The notes below the pieces were generated by a model. That model made no database searches. It saw only the letters and a program-made list of their open reading frames with translations, and was not told the DNA's origin. Below, one piece after another: positions 1-10,361 of a DNA stretch of 64,000 nt. A program made the translations under genes and the position numbers. Source of the DNA: Pseudomonas sp. MTM4 (GTDB lineage: Bacteria > Pseudomonadota > Gammaproteobacteria > Pseudomonadales > Pseudomonadaceae); contig NZ_CP048411.1 in NCBI RefSeq assembly GCF_019355055.1, forward strand, positions 4,077,001-4,141,000, written 5' to 3'. Each line of letters opens with the position of its first letter. Position 1 is the first letter of the stretch.

Positions 1-200
1 TCCAGCCCGTCCATTTCGGGCATCAGCCAGTCGGCGAGCAGAACATTAGCCGGGCGTTGCTCAATGAGCTCCAGCGCAGCGCTGGCACTGTTGGCGAAGC
101 GAATGTCCTCGTACCCGGCCTTCGAAAGGGCGCGACCGATCATCACGCTGGAAAATTTGGCGTCGTCGACCACCAGGATACTGAGTTGGGGGTTGGGCAT
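1..200 (-). CDS. Response regulator, receiver domain (partial)
   Basis: The gene starts with ATG at 200 and runs off the left edge, so only the first 66 residues are visible. They form the start of a CheY-like receiver domain: the acidic pair in ILVVDDAKF, a conserved aspartate in LLADWLMPEMDG that is the expected phosphoryl acceptor, and the alternating strand/helix pattern of the fold. The output domain lies outside the window. In P. aeruginosa I recall a response regulator with a GGDEF-like output next to yajQ; that is memory plus inference. The gene is divergent from yajQ. Confidence 0.85.
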   Translation of the reverse strand, partial: MPNPQLSILVVDDAKFSSVMIGRALSKAGYEDIRFANSASAALELIEQRPANVLLADWLMPEMDGL

Positions 201-266
201 TCATGCGCTCGGTTAAGGAGGGTTGCCGTAACAGGCCAGGGGCCGGGCGTTATTGGCCTGAACCGT

Positions 267-272
267 TATAAT
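267..272 (+). promoter_or_regulatory. Possible -10 element of yajQ
   Basis: A perfect TATAAT hexamer lies 72 bases before the yajQ start in the divergent intergenic region. I see no convincing -35 at normal spacing, so this is only a candidate. Confidence 0.3.
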
Positions 273-344
273 GATCGCCCATTTGAATCGTCAAGCTAAG
301 CGCGCTGGGTCACACCGTTGCGCCGTATTTATAGGAGGAAGGCC

Positions 345-824
345 ATGCCCTCGTTCGACGTGGTGTCCGAACTGGACAAACACGAAGTCACCAACGCCGT
401 CGACAATGCGCTCAAGGAACTGGACCGGCGCTACGATCTGCGCGGTAAAGGTACCTTCGAGTTCAAGGAACTGACGGTCCATCTGACCGCCGATGCCGAC
501 TTCCAATTGGAGCAGATGCTGGAGATCCTCAAGCTGAGCCTGGTCAAGCGCAAGATCGATATTCAGTGCCTGGAGTTCAAGGATCCGTACCCATCCGGCA
601 AGTCGGTCAAGCAGGACGTGGTGCTGCGCGAAGGCATCGACAAGGAGCTGGCGAAAAAGATCGTTGCGTATATCAAGGAGGCCAAGCTCAAGGTGCAGGC
701 GGCCATTCAGGGCGAGCAGGTTCGAGTGACCGGCAAGAAACGCGACGATCTGCAGGAGGCCATCGCCTTGCTGCGGGCCAAGGAGTTCGGCATGCCGCTG
801 CAGTTCAACAACTTCCGCGACTGA
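345..824 (+). CDS. yajQ: YajQ family nucleotide-binding protein
   Basis: The 159-residue product begins [11 protein letters not shown] and ends [10 protein letters not shown], both typical of YajQ/UPF0234. The family has two ferredoxin-like folds. Members in Pseudomonas and Xanthomonas have been reported to bind cyclic di-GMP and to affect transcription; E. coli YajQ binds nucleotides. I chose the ATG at 345 because GGAGG lies just upstream (334-338) and the protein then starts at the conserved MPSFD; an in-frame TTG at 318 has no such support. A hairpin with a T run follows the stop codon, so it is probably a single-gene unit. Confidence 0.95.
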   Translation: MPSFDVVSELDKHEVTNAVDNALKELDRRYDLRGKGTFEFKELTVHLTADADFQLEQMLEILKLSLVKRKIDIQCLEFKDPYPSGKSVKQDVVLREGIDKELAKKIVAYIKEAKLKVQAAIQGEQVRVTGKKRDDLQEAIALLRAKEFGMPLQFNNFRD

Positions 825-857
825 TTTCCCCGGCACTTTAGGTGCCTTCCGTTTTAG

Positions 858-891
858 CCGAGCGGCCTGCCTGACGGCACGCTCGGTTTTT
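858..891 (+). terminator. Rho-independent terminator after yajQ
   Basis: A seven-base stem (CCGAGCG at 858-864 with CGCTCGG at 880-886) is followed by five T. It separates yajQ from the channel gene. Confidence 0.75.
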
Positions 892-911
892 CCCTGAGGA
901 GACGTCCACTG

Positions 912-1736
912 ATGGATTTCAGTGTCGATTATCTGGTCGATCTATCCGAGGCATGGTTGCCGATCGTCCTGCAATACGGTGCTCAGCTGTTGCTGGCGCT
1001 GGCGACTTTCCTGATTGGCTGGTGGCTGGTCAACACGTTCGTCAGCAAGATTGGCAACCTGCTACAGCGGCGCCAGGTGGACGCTTCGCTGCACGGCTTC
1101 ATCGAGAGCCTGGCGAGCATCGTGTTGAAGGTCCTGCTGCTGGTCAGCGTGGCGTCGATGATCGGGGTGGAAACCACCTCCTTCATCGCGGTGATCGGTG
1201 CGGCCGGTCTGGCTATCGGTCTGGCACTGCAAGGCAGTCTGGCGAATTTCGCCGGTGGGGTGCTGATCCTGGTGTTCCGTCCGTTTCGCGTTGGCGAGTG
1301 GATCGAAGCCCAGGGTGTGGCTGGCACCGTGCATTCGATCCAGATCTTCCACACGATCCTCAAGTCGGGTGACAACAAGACCATTGTGGTGCCCAACGGC
1401 AGCCTGTCTAACGGTCACATCACCAACTATTCGCGCGAACCGCGTCGTCGCGCCGATATCAACGTAGGAATCGACTACAGCGCGGATATCAAGCTGGCGC
1501 GCAAGATCCTGCTGGAAATCGCAGAGGACGAGCGCGTGTTGCGTGACCCTGAACCGGTGGTCTTCGTGACGGGGCTGGGCGATAGTTCTGTCAATCTGTC
1601 GCTGCGGGTCTGGGTAGCGACCGGCGACTTCTGGCCTGTGACCTTCGGCTTCACCGAACTGCTGAAAGAACGCTTCGACGAGTCGGGCATCGGCATTCCG
1701 TATCCGCAGCGCGTGATGCATCTGGTTCAAAGCTGA
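912..1736 (+). CDS. MscS-type small-conductance mechanosensitive channel
   Basis: The 274-residue inner-membrane protein has three N-terminal hydrophobic segments (about 17-40, 58-82 and 88-112). The third is the Gly/Ala-rich pore helix pattern (IGAAGLAIGLALQGSLANFAGG). The beta domain follows (FRVGEWIEAQGVAGTV, then VVPNGSLSNGHITNYS) and an alpha/beta C-terminal domain ends PYPQRVMHL. Length and motif order match E. coli MscS. The role is release of solutes on hypo-osmotic shock. GAGGAG precedes the ATG. A terminator lies on each side, so it is probably monocistronic. Confidence 0.93.
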   Translation: MDFSVDYLVDLSEAWLPIVLQYGAQLLLALATFLIGWWLVNTFVSKIGNLLQRRQVDASLHGFIESLASIVLKVLLLVSVASMIGVETTSFIAVIGAAGLAIGLALQGSLANFAGGVLILVFRPFRVGEWIEAQGVAGTVHSIQIFHTILKSGDNKTIVVPNGSLSNGHITNYSREPRRRADINVGIDYSADIKLARKILLEIAEDERVLRDPEPVVFVTGLGDSSVNLSLRVWVATGDFWPVTFGFTELLKERFDESGIGIPYPQRVMHLVQS

Positions 1737-1744
1737 CGCTCAGT

Positions 1745-1778
1745 AAAAAAGAAGCCGGCGATTTCGCCGGCTTTTTTT
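1745..1778. terminator. Bidirectional terminator between mscS-type gene and ampG
   Basis: Stem GCCGGCG (1754-1760) and CGCCGGC (1765-1771) has A6 on the left and T8 on the right, so it can end transcription from both converging genes. Confidence 0.85.
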
Positions 1779-3479
1779 TCAGCTTCGCTCGGTAGACGGG
1801 ACGGGATCGGATGCTTCCGGTGGCCGGCGGCTGCGGGACCACTGCCAGGCAATCAGCACCAGAGTCGGTACGCCGAGCAGTGCCGTGACCAGGAAGAAAT
1901 CGCTGTAACCAAGGTGTTCGACCATGACGCCGGAGTAGCCGCCCAGCAGGCGCGGCAACAGCAGCATCAATGAACTCAGCAGGGCGTACTGGGTGGCCGA
2001 AAACTTCAGGTTGGTGAGGCTCGACAGATAGGCGACGAACGCCGTGGAGGCCAGGCCGCCACTGAAGTTGTCGCAGGAGATGGTGACGATCAGCATGTTC
2101 AGGTTGGCGCCCATTTCCACCAACAGCATGAACATGAGGTTGGTGGCCGCTGATGCGACACCGCCGATGAACAGGATCGGCAGAATGCTGAAACGAACGA
2201 TCAGCAGACCGCCAAACGCCGCGCCGAGCAGCGTCATGATCAGTCCGAACAGCTTGCTGACGCTGGCGATCTGGTCCTTGCTGAAGCCTTGGTCGATATA
2301 GAAGACGTTGGCCATCACGCCCATCACCGTATCCGACATCCGGTACGTGGCGATCAGCCCCAACAGCAGCAGCGCCTGCCAGCGATAGCGCAGGATGAAA
2401 TCCGTGATCGGCGTCAGCACCGGTCCCATCAGAATACGGCCGGGACCGGATAAGCAGCCCCAGCAGATCAGCAGATACATGGTGCCGCGTGGCCAGTAAC
2501 CACCCCAGTAGGACTGGAACATGCCAGTGGTCGAAACCATCAGGATGATCAGCACGATTACCGAGACCGCCTGATGCACGAAATCGAATCGCGCCGGGCG
2601 CTGGCGCTGTCCGGCCTGGTGCAGCATCTGCCTAACGGGGAACAGCAAAGCCCGCCCCCAGGGCGACAGCGAGCCGATAATGAACAGCAAATACAGCGTT
2701 GCGCGGGGCCAGGCTTGCGCGATCAGCGCGTTGATCATCGCCGGTACGGATATCAGCAGGACCAGCAGCAAGCCGACGCCCGCCAACTGGTGGTTGAAGC
2801 TGTATTTCGAGGGCTCGTTGGGCAGCGGCGCGGCGCCCTCTGGCTCGGGAATCAGCAGGCTGGTGACCAGGCCCGGGAGTATCAACAGCGCGAAGGCTAT
2901 ATAGGTCGTGGCCCAGGCGCTCTGGCTATATTCGAGATTGGTCGAGCCCAGCCATTCGGCGAGAAACAGTGCGCCAGCGCTGGCCAGCAGCATGGCGATC
3001 CGGTAACCGGTCATGTAGCTCGCGGCTAACGTTGCTTGCAGCTTGTCCTCGGCGATCTCCAAACGATAGGCGTCGATGGCGATGTCCTGGGTGGCCGAAG
3101 CGAAGGCCACCGCGACAGCCAAGGCAATCAGCATGGTCAGGTTGTGCTGCGGGTTGCAGAGCGCCATGCCAATCAAGCCGACGGCAATCACCGCCTGCGA
3201 CAACACCAGCCAGGAACGGCGGCGCCCCAAAACGCCGATCCAGGGCAGGCGCCACTGGTCGAGCATCGGTGACCAGACCCATTTGAATGCGTACGCCAGG
3301 CTAATCCAGCTGGCAAATCCAATGGTTTCGCGCGATACGCCCGCTTCCCGCAACCATACCGAAAGCGTGGAAAACACTAGGATTGCGGGCAAGCCTGCGG
3401 CGAAGCCGAGCACCAGCAGGGTCAGGGAAGCGGGGCTGGCATAGGCGGCGAGTGCGGCGCGCCATGTTTCACGGGACAT
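1779..3479 (-). CDS. ampG: AmpG muropeptide permease (MFS)
   Basis: The 566-residue polytopic inner-membrane protein opens SRETWRAALAAYASPASLTLLVLGFAAGLP and contains repeated helices with loops such as SLAYAFKWVWSPMLDQWRLP, typical of AmpG. AmpG imports GlcNAc-anhydroMurNAc peptides for cell-wall recycling and, where an ampC system exists, feeds beta-lactamase induction. I chose the internal ATG at 3479, which aligns with the conserved MSRETW start. A GTG at 3512 would add 11 unsupported residues. Neither start has a strong ribosome site. The upstream alkyltransferase-like gene ends at 3514, so the two may be cotranscribed. Confidence 0.93.
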   Translation of the reverse strand: MSRETWRAALAAYASPASLTLLVLGFAAGLPAILVFSTLSVWLREAGVSRETIGFASWISLAYAFKWVWSPMLDQWRLPWIGVLGRRRSWLVLSQAVIAVGLIGMALCNPQHNLTMLIALAVAVAFASATQDIAIDAYRLEIAEDKLQATLAASYMTGYRIAMLLASAGALFLAEWLGSTNLEYSQSAWATTYIAFALLILPGLVTSLLIPEPEGAAPLPNEPSKYSFNHQLAGVGLLLVLLISVPAMINALIAQAWPRATLYLLFIIGSLSPWGRALLFPVRQMLHQAGQRQRPARFDFVHQAVSVIVLIILMVSTTGMFQSYWGGYWPRGTMYLLICWGCLSGPGRILMGPVLTPITDFILRYRWQALLLLGLIATYRMSDTVMGVMANVFYIDQGFSKDQIASVSKLFGLIMTLLGAAFGGLLIVRFSILPILFIGGVASAATNLMFMLLVEMGANLNMLIVTISCDNFSGGLASTAFVAYLSSLTNLKFSATQYALLSSLMLLLPRLLGGYSGVMVEHLGYSDFFLVTALLGVPTLVLIAWQWSRSRRPPEASDPVPSTERS

Positions 3480-3513
3480 ATGACGGGACGGACAGGAATA
3501 TGGAGCGCGCACT

Positions 3514-3873
3514 CTACCCGCTGTGCTCCGACGAATGCCAGCCGTGCCGACGTATGTCGACGCGGTCGTTGATGATGGTCACTCCCTCGGTGCGTAACCG
3601 CATGCGTTGCTCATGCCCCGCGGCGCTGCCTGCTGGCAAGCTGAGCCGTCCGCCGGCGCCGATGACTCTGTGCCAGGGCAGGCTGGTGCCATCCGGTAGT
3701 TGTGACATTAGCCGGCCAACCCAGCGCGCGGCACGACCGAGTCCGGCCATGGCGGCCACCTCGCCATAGCTCACCACCTTGCCCGTCGGGATCTGGGCCA
3801 TGACGAGGTAGACGGCGGCGCGACGCGCTTCGGCGTCGGCACCCGGAGGTAATAAAGGTGGCTGGTCAATCAT
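3514..3873 (-). CDS. Alkyltransferase-like protein (MGMT DNA-binding domain, Atl type)
   Basis: The 119-residue protein matches the DNA-binding domain of O6-alkylguanine alkyltransferases: IPTGKVVSYGEVAAMAG, RWVGRLMSQLPDG, then PWHRVIGAGGRLS. In true alkyltransferases the active motif is PCHRV; here the cysteine is tryptophan, the hallmark of ATL proteins (E. coli YbaZ type). Those bind O6-alkylguanine without repairing it and flag it for nucleotide excision repair. It lacks the N-terminal domain of Ada/Ogt. It lies directly upstream of ampG on the same strand. Confidence 0.9.
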   Translation of the reverse strand: MIDQPPLLPPGADAEARRAAVYLVMAQIPTGKVVSYGEVAAMAGLGRAARWVGRLMSQLPDGTSLPWHRVIGAGGRLSLPAGSAAGHEQRMRLRTEGVTIINDRVDIRRHGWHSSEHSG

Positions 3874-3945
3874 ACGGAATGCTTCCTTCGTGAGCCGGGA
3901 CCGATTGGGCGGCGCTGAACTCGTTTCCCGTTCAGCGGTCAGTGC

Positions 3946-3973
3946 TTGCTGTGACCAAAAGCATAGGGATAAT
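3946..3973 (+). promoter_or_regulatory. Sigma70-type promoter for the DUF481 gene
   Basis: TTGCTG and GATAAT are separated by 16 bases and lie 42 bases before the start at 4015. Confidence 0.45.
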
Positions 3974-4014
3974 GCCTGCCTTTTAACCGCATCTACCCAG
4001 AATTTCAGTCATCT

Positions 4015-5019
4015 ATGCTCTCTAGAACCCTGCTTTGCGTGTCTCTTTCCGTACTCTCCCTGCCTTCGTTCGCCGATACCGTATGGTTGAAGAACGGTGA
4101 TCGCCTGACCGGCAAAATCAGCGTGATGGATGGCGGTAAATTGCTGATCGAAACCGACTACGGCGGCTCGATCCCCGTGAAGTGGAGCCAGGTCGCAACG
4201 CTGGAGAGCAACCAGCAGTTGCTGATCAAGCAGGACGATGTGACCGGCGAAGTGGCCAAATCGCTGCGGGCTGCAGATGACGGCAAAGTCACCCTGAGCA
4301 ACGGTAGTGTGCCGCGTACGGTTCCGCTGGCCAGCATCACTCAGATCATCCATCCGAAACCGCTGATCCAGGATCTGACCTGGAAAGGCAACGTGGACGT
4401 GGCGCTGGACTACAAGCGTGCGGAAACCGATACGGATGATTACGACATCTCCTTCGATACCTCTGCCCGTCACGGGCTCTGGCGCCATAGCGGGGCGGCC
4501 AATTACAACCGCGAATACCGCGACGGCGTAACCGCGACCGATAACTGGGATGCCGAATACGCGCTGGATCGCTTTATCGACGAACACTGGTTCTGGCAAG
4601 GGCGCTTCGAATACAAGCGCGACAAGGTCGAGGACGTCCGCCGCCAGCGCTCACTGGGTACCGGTCCGGGTTATCAGTTCTGGGATAACGAACTGGGTGC
4701 TTTCTCCCTTGCCTCGTTGATCAACCGCAGTGACTACGAGTTTGCCAGCGGAGAGACGGAGAATTTCTATTCGCTGGCGATGAAGTGGAAGTACAACCGC
4801 TATCTGGTGGGCAAAACGTTCGAACTGTTCAGTAACGGTGAAATCGGCAAGCCGCTGGAAAACGTCGCTGATTATGAACTCGATGCCGAGGTGGGGCTGC
4901 GCTACAAGGTGACCGACTGGGCGTCGCTGAACATGAAGGCTGAAAAGGACATCGTCAGCGGCGCGGAAAGCGACATGGATGAAACGCGCTACAGCATCGG
5001 TTTCGGCGTGGGTTGGTAA
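4015..5019 (+). CDS. DUF481 family outer-membrane beta-barrel protein
   Basis: The 334-residue protein has a signal peptide (cleavage probably after SFA at ~21). It then has an SH3-like segment (WLKNGDRLTGKI, then YGGSIPVKWSQVATL) and, from ~125 on, alternating strands rich in aromatic residues (DVALDYKRAETDTDD, HSGAANYNREYRDG) ending in SIGFGVGW with a terminal aromatic, as in outer-membrane barrels. This is the DUF481/YdiY pattern; function is unknown. It is convergent with the SDR gene, with a hairpin repeat between. Confidence 0.85.
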   Translation: MLSRTLLCVSLSVLSLPSFADTVWLKNGDRLTGKISVMDGGKLLIETDYGGSIPVKWSQVATLESNQQLLIKQDDVTGEVAKSLRAADDGKVTLSNGSVPRTVPLASITQIIHPKPLIQDLTWKGNVDVALDYKRAETDTDDYDISFDTSARHGLWRHSGAANYNREYRDGVTATDNWDAEYALDRFIDEHWFWQGRFEYKRDKVEDVRRQRSLGTGPGYQFWDNELGAFSLASLINRSDYEFASGETENFYSLAMKWKYNRYLVGKTFELFSNGEIGKPLENVADYELDAEVGLRYKVTDWASLNMKAEKDIVSGAESDMDETRYSIGFGVGW

Positions 5020-5041
5020 AAATTTCAAGCGTCAAGCTATG

Positions 5042-5083
5042 AGCTGCAAGAAGAAAAGCGGTGGGATGCTTCTACTTGCAGCT
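5042..5083. repeat. Palindromic intergenic element (GCTGCAAG family)
   Basis: AGCTGCAAG..AGC (5042-5059) pairs with GCTTCTACTTGCAGCT (5068-5083) to give a long hairpin between two converging genes. Similar AGCTT/GGAAGCT-rich sequences recur at 51331 and 53605. It may stop transcription from both sides although there is no strong T run. Confidence 0.6.
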
Positions 5084-5110
5084 TAAAACTCGCGGATCTT
5101 CCAACTGCCT

Positions 5111-5869
5111 TTACAGCCGCAGCCCGCCATCCAGCTCCAGAATACGTCCTGTGTAGTAGTCGTTCTCGAAGATGTAGGCGACCGAGTGGGCGATTTCCAT
5201 CGGTTTGCCGAGCCGCTTGAGTGGAATGCCGGCGGCCATTTTTTCCAGCGCTTCGGGTTTCATGCTGGCGACCATTTCGGTCTCGATGAATCCTGGCGCA
5301 ACACCCGCCACACGTATGCCGTAGCGTGCCAACTCCTTGGCCCAGACCACCGTATCCGCCGCTACGCCCGCCTTGGCGGCGGAGTAGTTCGCCTGGCCCA
5401 TGTTGCCGGCTCGTGAAATCGAAGAGATGTTGACGATCGCACCCTGACGCTTCAGCTCGATCATCTTCGCGGCTACTTCGCGGGTGCAGAGAAACACGCC
5501 GGTCAGGTTTACATCGATCACGGCCTGCCATTGCGCCAGGCTCATTTTCGACAGCTCGCCGTCTTTCACCTTGATGGTCAGGCCATCGCGGAGAATGCCG
5601 GCGTTATTGACCAGCCCGTCGAGGCCGCCGAAGTCGTCACTGACCTGGCTGACCATGTGGTTGACCTGTTCTTCATTGGCCACGTTGCATACGTAGGCCC
5701 GCGCATCGCCGCCCGCGCTCTTGCAGGCCGCCACCGCTTCGTCCAGCTTTTCCTGATTGAGATCGACCAGCGCCAATCGCGCGCCCTTGCCGGCGAGGTA
5801 TTCTCCCATCGCGCGTCCCAGGCCTTGTCCGCCGCCTGTAATGATGATGACTTTGTCTTTGAGCTGCAT
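5111..5869 (-). CDS. SDR family oxidoreductase, FabG-like
   Basis: The 252-residue cytoplasmic protein has the full classical short-chain dehydrogenase set: cofactor loop TGGGQGLG (11-18), NNAG (88-91), the serine in NISSIS (~150) and YSAAK (Tyr162, Lys166). The 3-oxoacyl-ACP reductase FabG is the closest well-known relative, but the main fabG sits with other fab genes elsewhere in pseudomonads, so this is probably a paralogue of unknown substrate. The ATG at 5869 follows AGGAGA. Confidence 0.88.
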   Translation of the reverse strand: MQLKDKVIIITGGGQGLGRAMGEYLAGKGARLALVDLNQEKLDEAVAACKSAGGDARAYVCNVANEEQVNHMVSQVSDDFGGLDGLVNNAGILRDGLTIKVKDGELSKMSLAQWQAVIDVNLTGVFLCTREVAAKMIELKRQGAIVNISSISRAGNMGQANYSAAKAGVAADTVVWAKELARYGIRVAGVAPGFIETEMVASMKPEALEKMAAGIPLKRLGKPMEIAHSVAYIFENDYYTGRILELDGGLRL

Positions 5870-5972
5870 GCGAATCTCCTCTTGTGGCTCTTGCCGCGGG
5901 AAACGACGCCCGCCGGTGAAACCGTTATGCTGAACGCCCCGTCGAATCGAACAAAGCTATCGAGGACCCCCT

Positions 5973-6677
5973 GTGAGCACTGAAGCCGTCAAGCATGCCC
6001 GACAACTCCTGCTCAAGGAATACCGTGGCGTGCTCTCGACGCACTCCGTAGCGATGCCCGGATTTCCCTTCGGCTCCTCGGTGCCCTATTGCCTGACCGA
6101 GAACGGGTGGCCGCTGATTCTGATCAGCCGAATCGCCCAGCACACGAAAAATCTCAAGGCTGATCCGCGCTGTTCGTTGCTGGTGGCCGAGCGCGGCGTC
6201 GAAGATGTACAGGCCAACGGGCGCCTCACCGTATTGGCCGAGGCGCGCCAGCTCGACGATGCTTCAGCCATCGACGCAGCGGCGGCGCGTTACTACCGTT
6301 ACTTTCCCGAATCGCGCGACTACCACAGGGCGCACGACTTCGATTTCTGGAGCCTGCAGCCGGTTCGCTGGCGCTACATTGGCGGCTTTGGTGCGATTCA
6401 CTGGCTGGACGATGTGGCGCTGAGCAATCCGTTCGCTCGGGCCGGCGACGCCGAGAGCGGAATGCTCGAGCATATGAATGACGACCATGCCGCAGCCATC
6501 GCCCATTACGTTGAGCGGGCTGGGTTGCCATCCGCGCCTGCTGCGCAGATGGTTGGCATCGACAGCGAAGGTTTTCACCTTCGCATCGGCCAGGCCATTC
6601 ACTGGCTGGCGTTTCCAGACACCTGCGACAACCCGGGTGCGGTGCGCCAGGCACTGGTCGCCATGGCGCGCCGCTGA
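5973..6677 (+). CDS. HugZ-like heme-utilization / PNPOx-fold protein
   Basis: The 234-residue protein has an N-terminal split-barrel flavin/heme domain (LLKEYRGVLSTHSVAMPGFPFGSSVPYCL, SRIAQHTKNLKADPRCSLLV). Its C-terminal DUF2470-type domain contains MLEHMNDDHAAAIAHYVERAG. This arrangement is that of HugZ/HutZ-type proteins, which act in heme iron use. No biochemical role can be read directly. The start is GTG at 5973 with CGAGGA upstream. Confidence 0.82.
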   Translation: MSTEAVKHARQLLLKEYRGVLSTHSVAMPGFPFGSSVPYCLTENGWPLILISRIAQHTKNLKADPRCSLLVAERGVEDVQANGRLTVLAEARQLDDASAIDAAAARYYRYFPESRDYHRAHDFDFWSLQPVRWRYIGGFGAIHWLDDVALSNPFARAGDAESGMLEHMNDDHAAAIAHYVERAGLPSAPAAQMVGIDSEGFHLRIGQAIHWLAFPDTCDNPGAVRQALVAMARR

Positions 6678-6803
6678 TTCAGCCTGAGGTAAGCACAGGG
6701 GCGAATAATCCGGTTACAGCCTGCTCTTTGGGCGGGTTGAATTCGGTACAAGCTGCCGTCATCTACACGAGATCGGAAGCCGTTCTTCCGCCAAGGACTA
6801 TCG

Positions 6804-7268
6804 ATGCGTATTTTCTTACTGCTGTTTCTCCTATTCCCGCTAGCCGAGCTGGCATTGCTGATTCAGGTCGGCAGCTCGATCGGTGTGCTGCCGACCATTC
6901 TGTTGCTGATCATCAGCGGTATGGCCGGCATTCTGTTGTTGCGTCTGGCAGGTTTCGCCACCGCCTGGCGTGCGCGCGAGCGGCTGGCGCGTGGCGAGCT
7001 GCCGGAGCGTGAAATGCTTCAGGGGCTGATGATGGCCGTCGCGGGCGGTTTGCTGTTCCTGCCCGGATTCCTCAGTGACATCATCGCGTTGCTGGTGCTG
7101 TTTCCGCCATCGCGCAAGCTGTTTCTCGCCTTCGTTGGCCGCCGTGTCGAGGCCCAGGCCCAGCGTCGTCGAGCCTTTGCCGATGACCTGCGCCAGCAGC
7201 AGGAGCGTCAAGCCGGGCCACAGCGTCCCAATGTCATCGAGGGCGAATGGGAGCGTCGCGACAAGTAA
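6804..7268 (+). CDS. fxsA: FxsA family membrane protein
   Basis: The 154-residue protein has two N-terminal transmembrane segments (about 2-20 and 28-50), a cytoplasmic loop, a third hydrophobic stretch (GGLLFLPGFLSDIIALLVLF) and a charged tail. LFPLAELALLIQVGSSIG and LFLPGFLSD are signature stretches of FxsA. E. coli FxsA overexpression relieves phage T7 exclusion by F; its normal role is unclear. Just upstream of groESL, as is common in gammaproteobacteria, but a terminator separates them. Confidence 0.92.
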   Translation: MRIFLLLFLLFPLAELALLIQVGSSIGVLPTILLLIISGMAGILLLRLAGFATAWRARERLARGELPEREMLQGLMMAVAGGLLFLPGFLSDIIALLVLFPPSRKLFLAFVGRRVEAQAQRRRAFADDLRQQQERQAGPQRPNVIEGEWERRDK

Positions 7269-7285
7269 TGCTTGCTGCCCGAGCG

Positions 7286-7312
7286 AAAAGGCATGCGCAA
7301 GCATGCCTTTTT
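7286..7312 (+). terminator. Rho-independent terminator after fxsA
   Basis: Stem AAAAGGCATGC (7286-7296), loop GCAA, GCATGCCTTTTT (7301-7312). Confidence 0.88.
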
Positions 7313-7343
7313 CATTTTTCAATGCAAAAAATCAACGCGCGCC

Positions 7344-7371
7344 CTTGAAATCATTTTGCGCGCCCGCATGT
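7344..7371 (+). promoter_or_regulatory. Sigma32 (RpoH) promoter of groES-groEL
   Basis: CTTGAAA (7344-7350), 13-base spacer, CCGCATGT (7364-7371), against the heat-shock consensus CTTGAAA-N13-15-CCCCATNT. It predicts a leader of about 140 bases before groES. I saw no CIRCE element. Confidence 0.8.
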
Positions 7372-7517
7372 AGCGGTCACCGCAAGGTCGCTGTCGTGTT
7401 TCGACAGTCCGTCTTCTGCGGCTCGCATTGCGGGCCGCAACCGGCACCGCCGGATTTGCCCAACCCGCCGATGAAAATGCATCGGCATGGAAACCACTGT
7501 ACTAGGAGAGATCGACA

Positions 7518-7811
7518 ATGAAGCTTCGTCCTCTGCATGACCGCGTCGTGATTCGCCGCAGCGAAGAAGAAACCAAGACCGCAGGCGGCATCGTGCTGCC
7601 GGGCTCCGCTGCCGAAAAGCCGAACCGTGGCGAAATCGTCGCAGTTGGTACTGGCCGCGTTCTGGATAACGGCGAAGTACGTGCGCTGGCCGTCAAGGTT
7701 GGCGATCAGGTCGTATTCGGCCCTTACTCCGGCAGCAACACCGTCAAGGTCGACGGTGAAGACCTGCTGGTAATGAGCGAGAACGAAATCCTCGCCGTCG
7801 TCGAAGCCTGA
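7518..7811 (+). CDS. groES: Co-chaperonin GroES
   Basis: The 97-residue protein begins [14 protein letters not shown], has the mobile loop region [16 protein letters not shown] and the conserved [13 protein letters not shown], and ends [12 protein letters not shown]. It forms the heptameric lid of the GroEL folding chamber. AGGAGA precedes the ATG. It is the first gene of the groES-groEL operon, 58 bases before groEL, behind a heat-shock promoter. Confidence 0.99.
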   Translation: MKLRPLHDRVVIRRSEEETKTAGGIVLPGSAAEKPNRGEIVAVGTGRVLDNGEVRALAVKVGDQVVFGPYSGSNTVKVDGEDLLVMSENEILAVVEA

Positions 7812-7857
7812 TCAGCGCCCGCTCCATAGCGAACTGCGCTCCATCAACAGAATTTGA

Positions 7858-9519
<1,662 letters not shown>

Positions 9520-9547
9520 GCCGACCGGCTCCCGCTGTAGCTGTATG

Positions 9548-9580
9548 AAAAGGCCCCGCTTCGTGCGGGGCCTTTTTTTT
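9548..9580 (+). terminator. Rho-independent terminator of groESL
   Basis: AAAAGGCCCCGC, loop TTCGT, GCGGGGCC, then T8. Confidence 0.95.
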
Positions 9581-9751
9581 CGTAACTGAAGCGACATTCA
9601 TGACGCTGTCATGCTTTGGTGGCAGCGTGAGCCGCCTTGCCGTTCGTTGCCCATGCGAGCGAAAGCGACCATTGGTCGTCTGGCTGGGCAGCAGGCTAAA
9701 TTGTGATCTATGGTGAGTTTCTCGACTCACCTAATAACAAGGGCTTGCGCG

Positions 9752-9982
9752 ATGAAGCTTGAAATTGCTCGAGGACTTTTTCTAGTCGGCGCACTCAGCG
9801 TTGCTTCCTTGTGCGCTGCTGCCTGGAGCGAGCCCGACGCTCGCGTCGTGTCGCGCAGCGATGTCAGTGATCATTGTGCAGTGCCGCGAGTCGCTCGAGC
9901 TTCTTCGATCGACGTGCGGCCAGATCACGATCTGCTGCTGTTCATGTACGGCCTATCTCAGAGCCTGATCGGGCGGGGTTGA
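9752..9982 (+). CDS. Small exported protein of unknown function
   Basis: The predicted 76-residue product has a signal-peptide-like start (MKLEIARGLFLVGALSVASLCAAAW, cleavage probably near residue 24) and a short mature part with no domain I recognise. The ATG at 9752 is preferred to an in-frame start at 9710 because it puts the signal peptide at the N-terminus. The ribosome site is weak. Small exported proteins downstream of groEL occur in related pseudomonads as I remember, which supports it modestly. Confidence 0.55.
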   Translation: MKLEIARGLFLVGALSVASLCAAAWSEPDARVVSRSDVSDHCAVPRVARASSIDVRPDHDLLLFMYGLSQSLIGRG

Positions 9983-10036
9983 ACGGACAAGCTCCGCGCT
10001 ATCGCTGACGGGGCGGTGTCCTTCAAGGAGACTGCA

Positions 10037-10336
10037 ATGAAACGCGCGGCGCTTATCCCAGTGTTAGGCGCGTTTTTTCTTGGACAAGCCTATGCAGCAA
10101 CCATGCGCTGTGACGGCGGACTCATTGCCACAGGCGCAGGTTCGTTTGAAGTGCTGACCAAATGCGGCGAGCCTTACGACAAGGAAATCGTGGCGCCTGC
10201 AACCCGGCCTGACGGGAATCCGGCAAGGGGATCTGTGACTGTGGAGACATGGATTTATGGTCCAAATAATGGGGCGCATCGCTTCCTGCGCTTTATCGAC
10301 GGGCAATTAGTCAAGATCGAAACCCGGCGGTTATAG
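10037..10336 (+). CDS. DUF2845 family exported protein
   Basis: The 99-residue protein has a signal peptide (MKRAALIPVLGAFFLGQAYA) and the DUF2845 core: MRCDGGLIATGAGSFEVLTKCGEPYDKE, two cysteines about 20 residues apart, then ETWIYGPNNGAHRFLRFIDGQLVKIE. It is probably periplasmic; function is unknown. AAGGAG (10024-10029) decides the ATG at 10037. It is convergent with the RND gene. Confidence 0.8.
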   Translation: MKRAALIPVLGAFFLGQAYAATMRCDGGLIATGAGSFEVLTKCGEPYDKEIVAPATRPDGNPARGSVTVETWIYGPNNGAHRFLRFIDGQLVKIETRRL

Positions 10337-10361
10337 GCCCCACATCAGGCTATTTGCTCAA

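Noticed and set aside
7321..7517. CIRCE/HrcA operator before groES
   Set aside because: I looked for the TTAGCACTC-N9-GAGTGCTAA inverted repeat and did not see it; the sigma32-type promoter explains heat-shock control.
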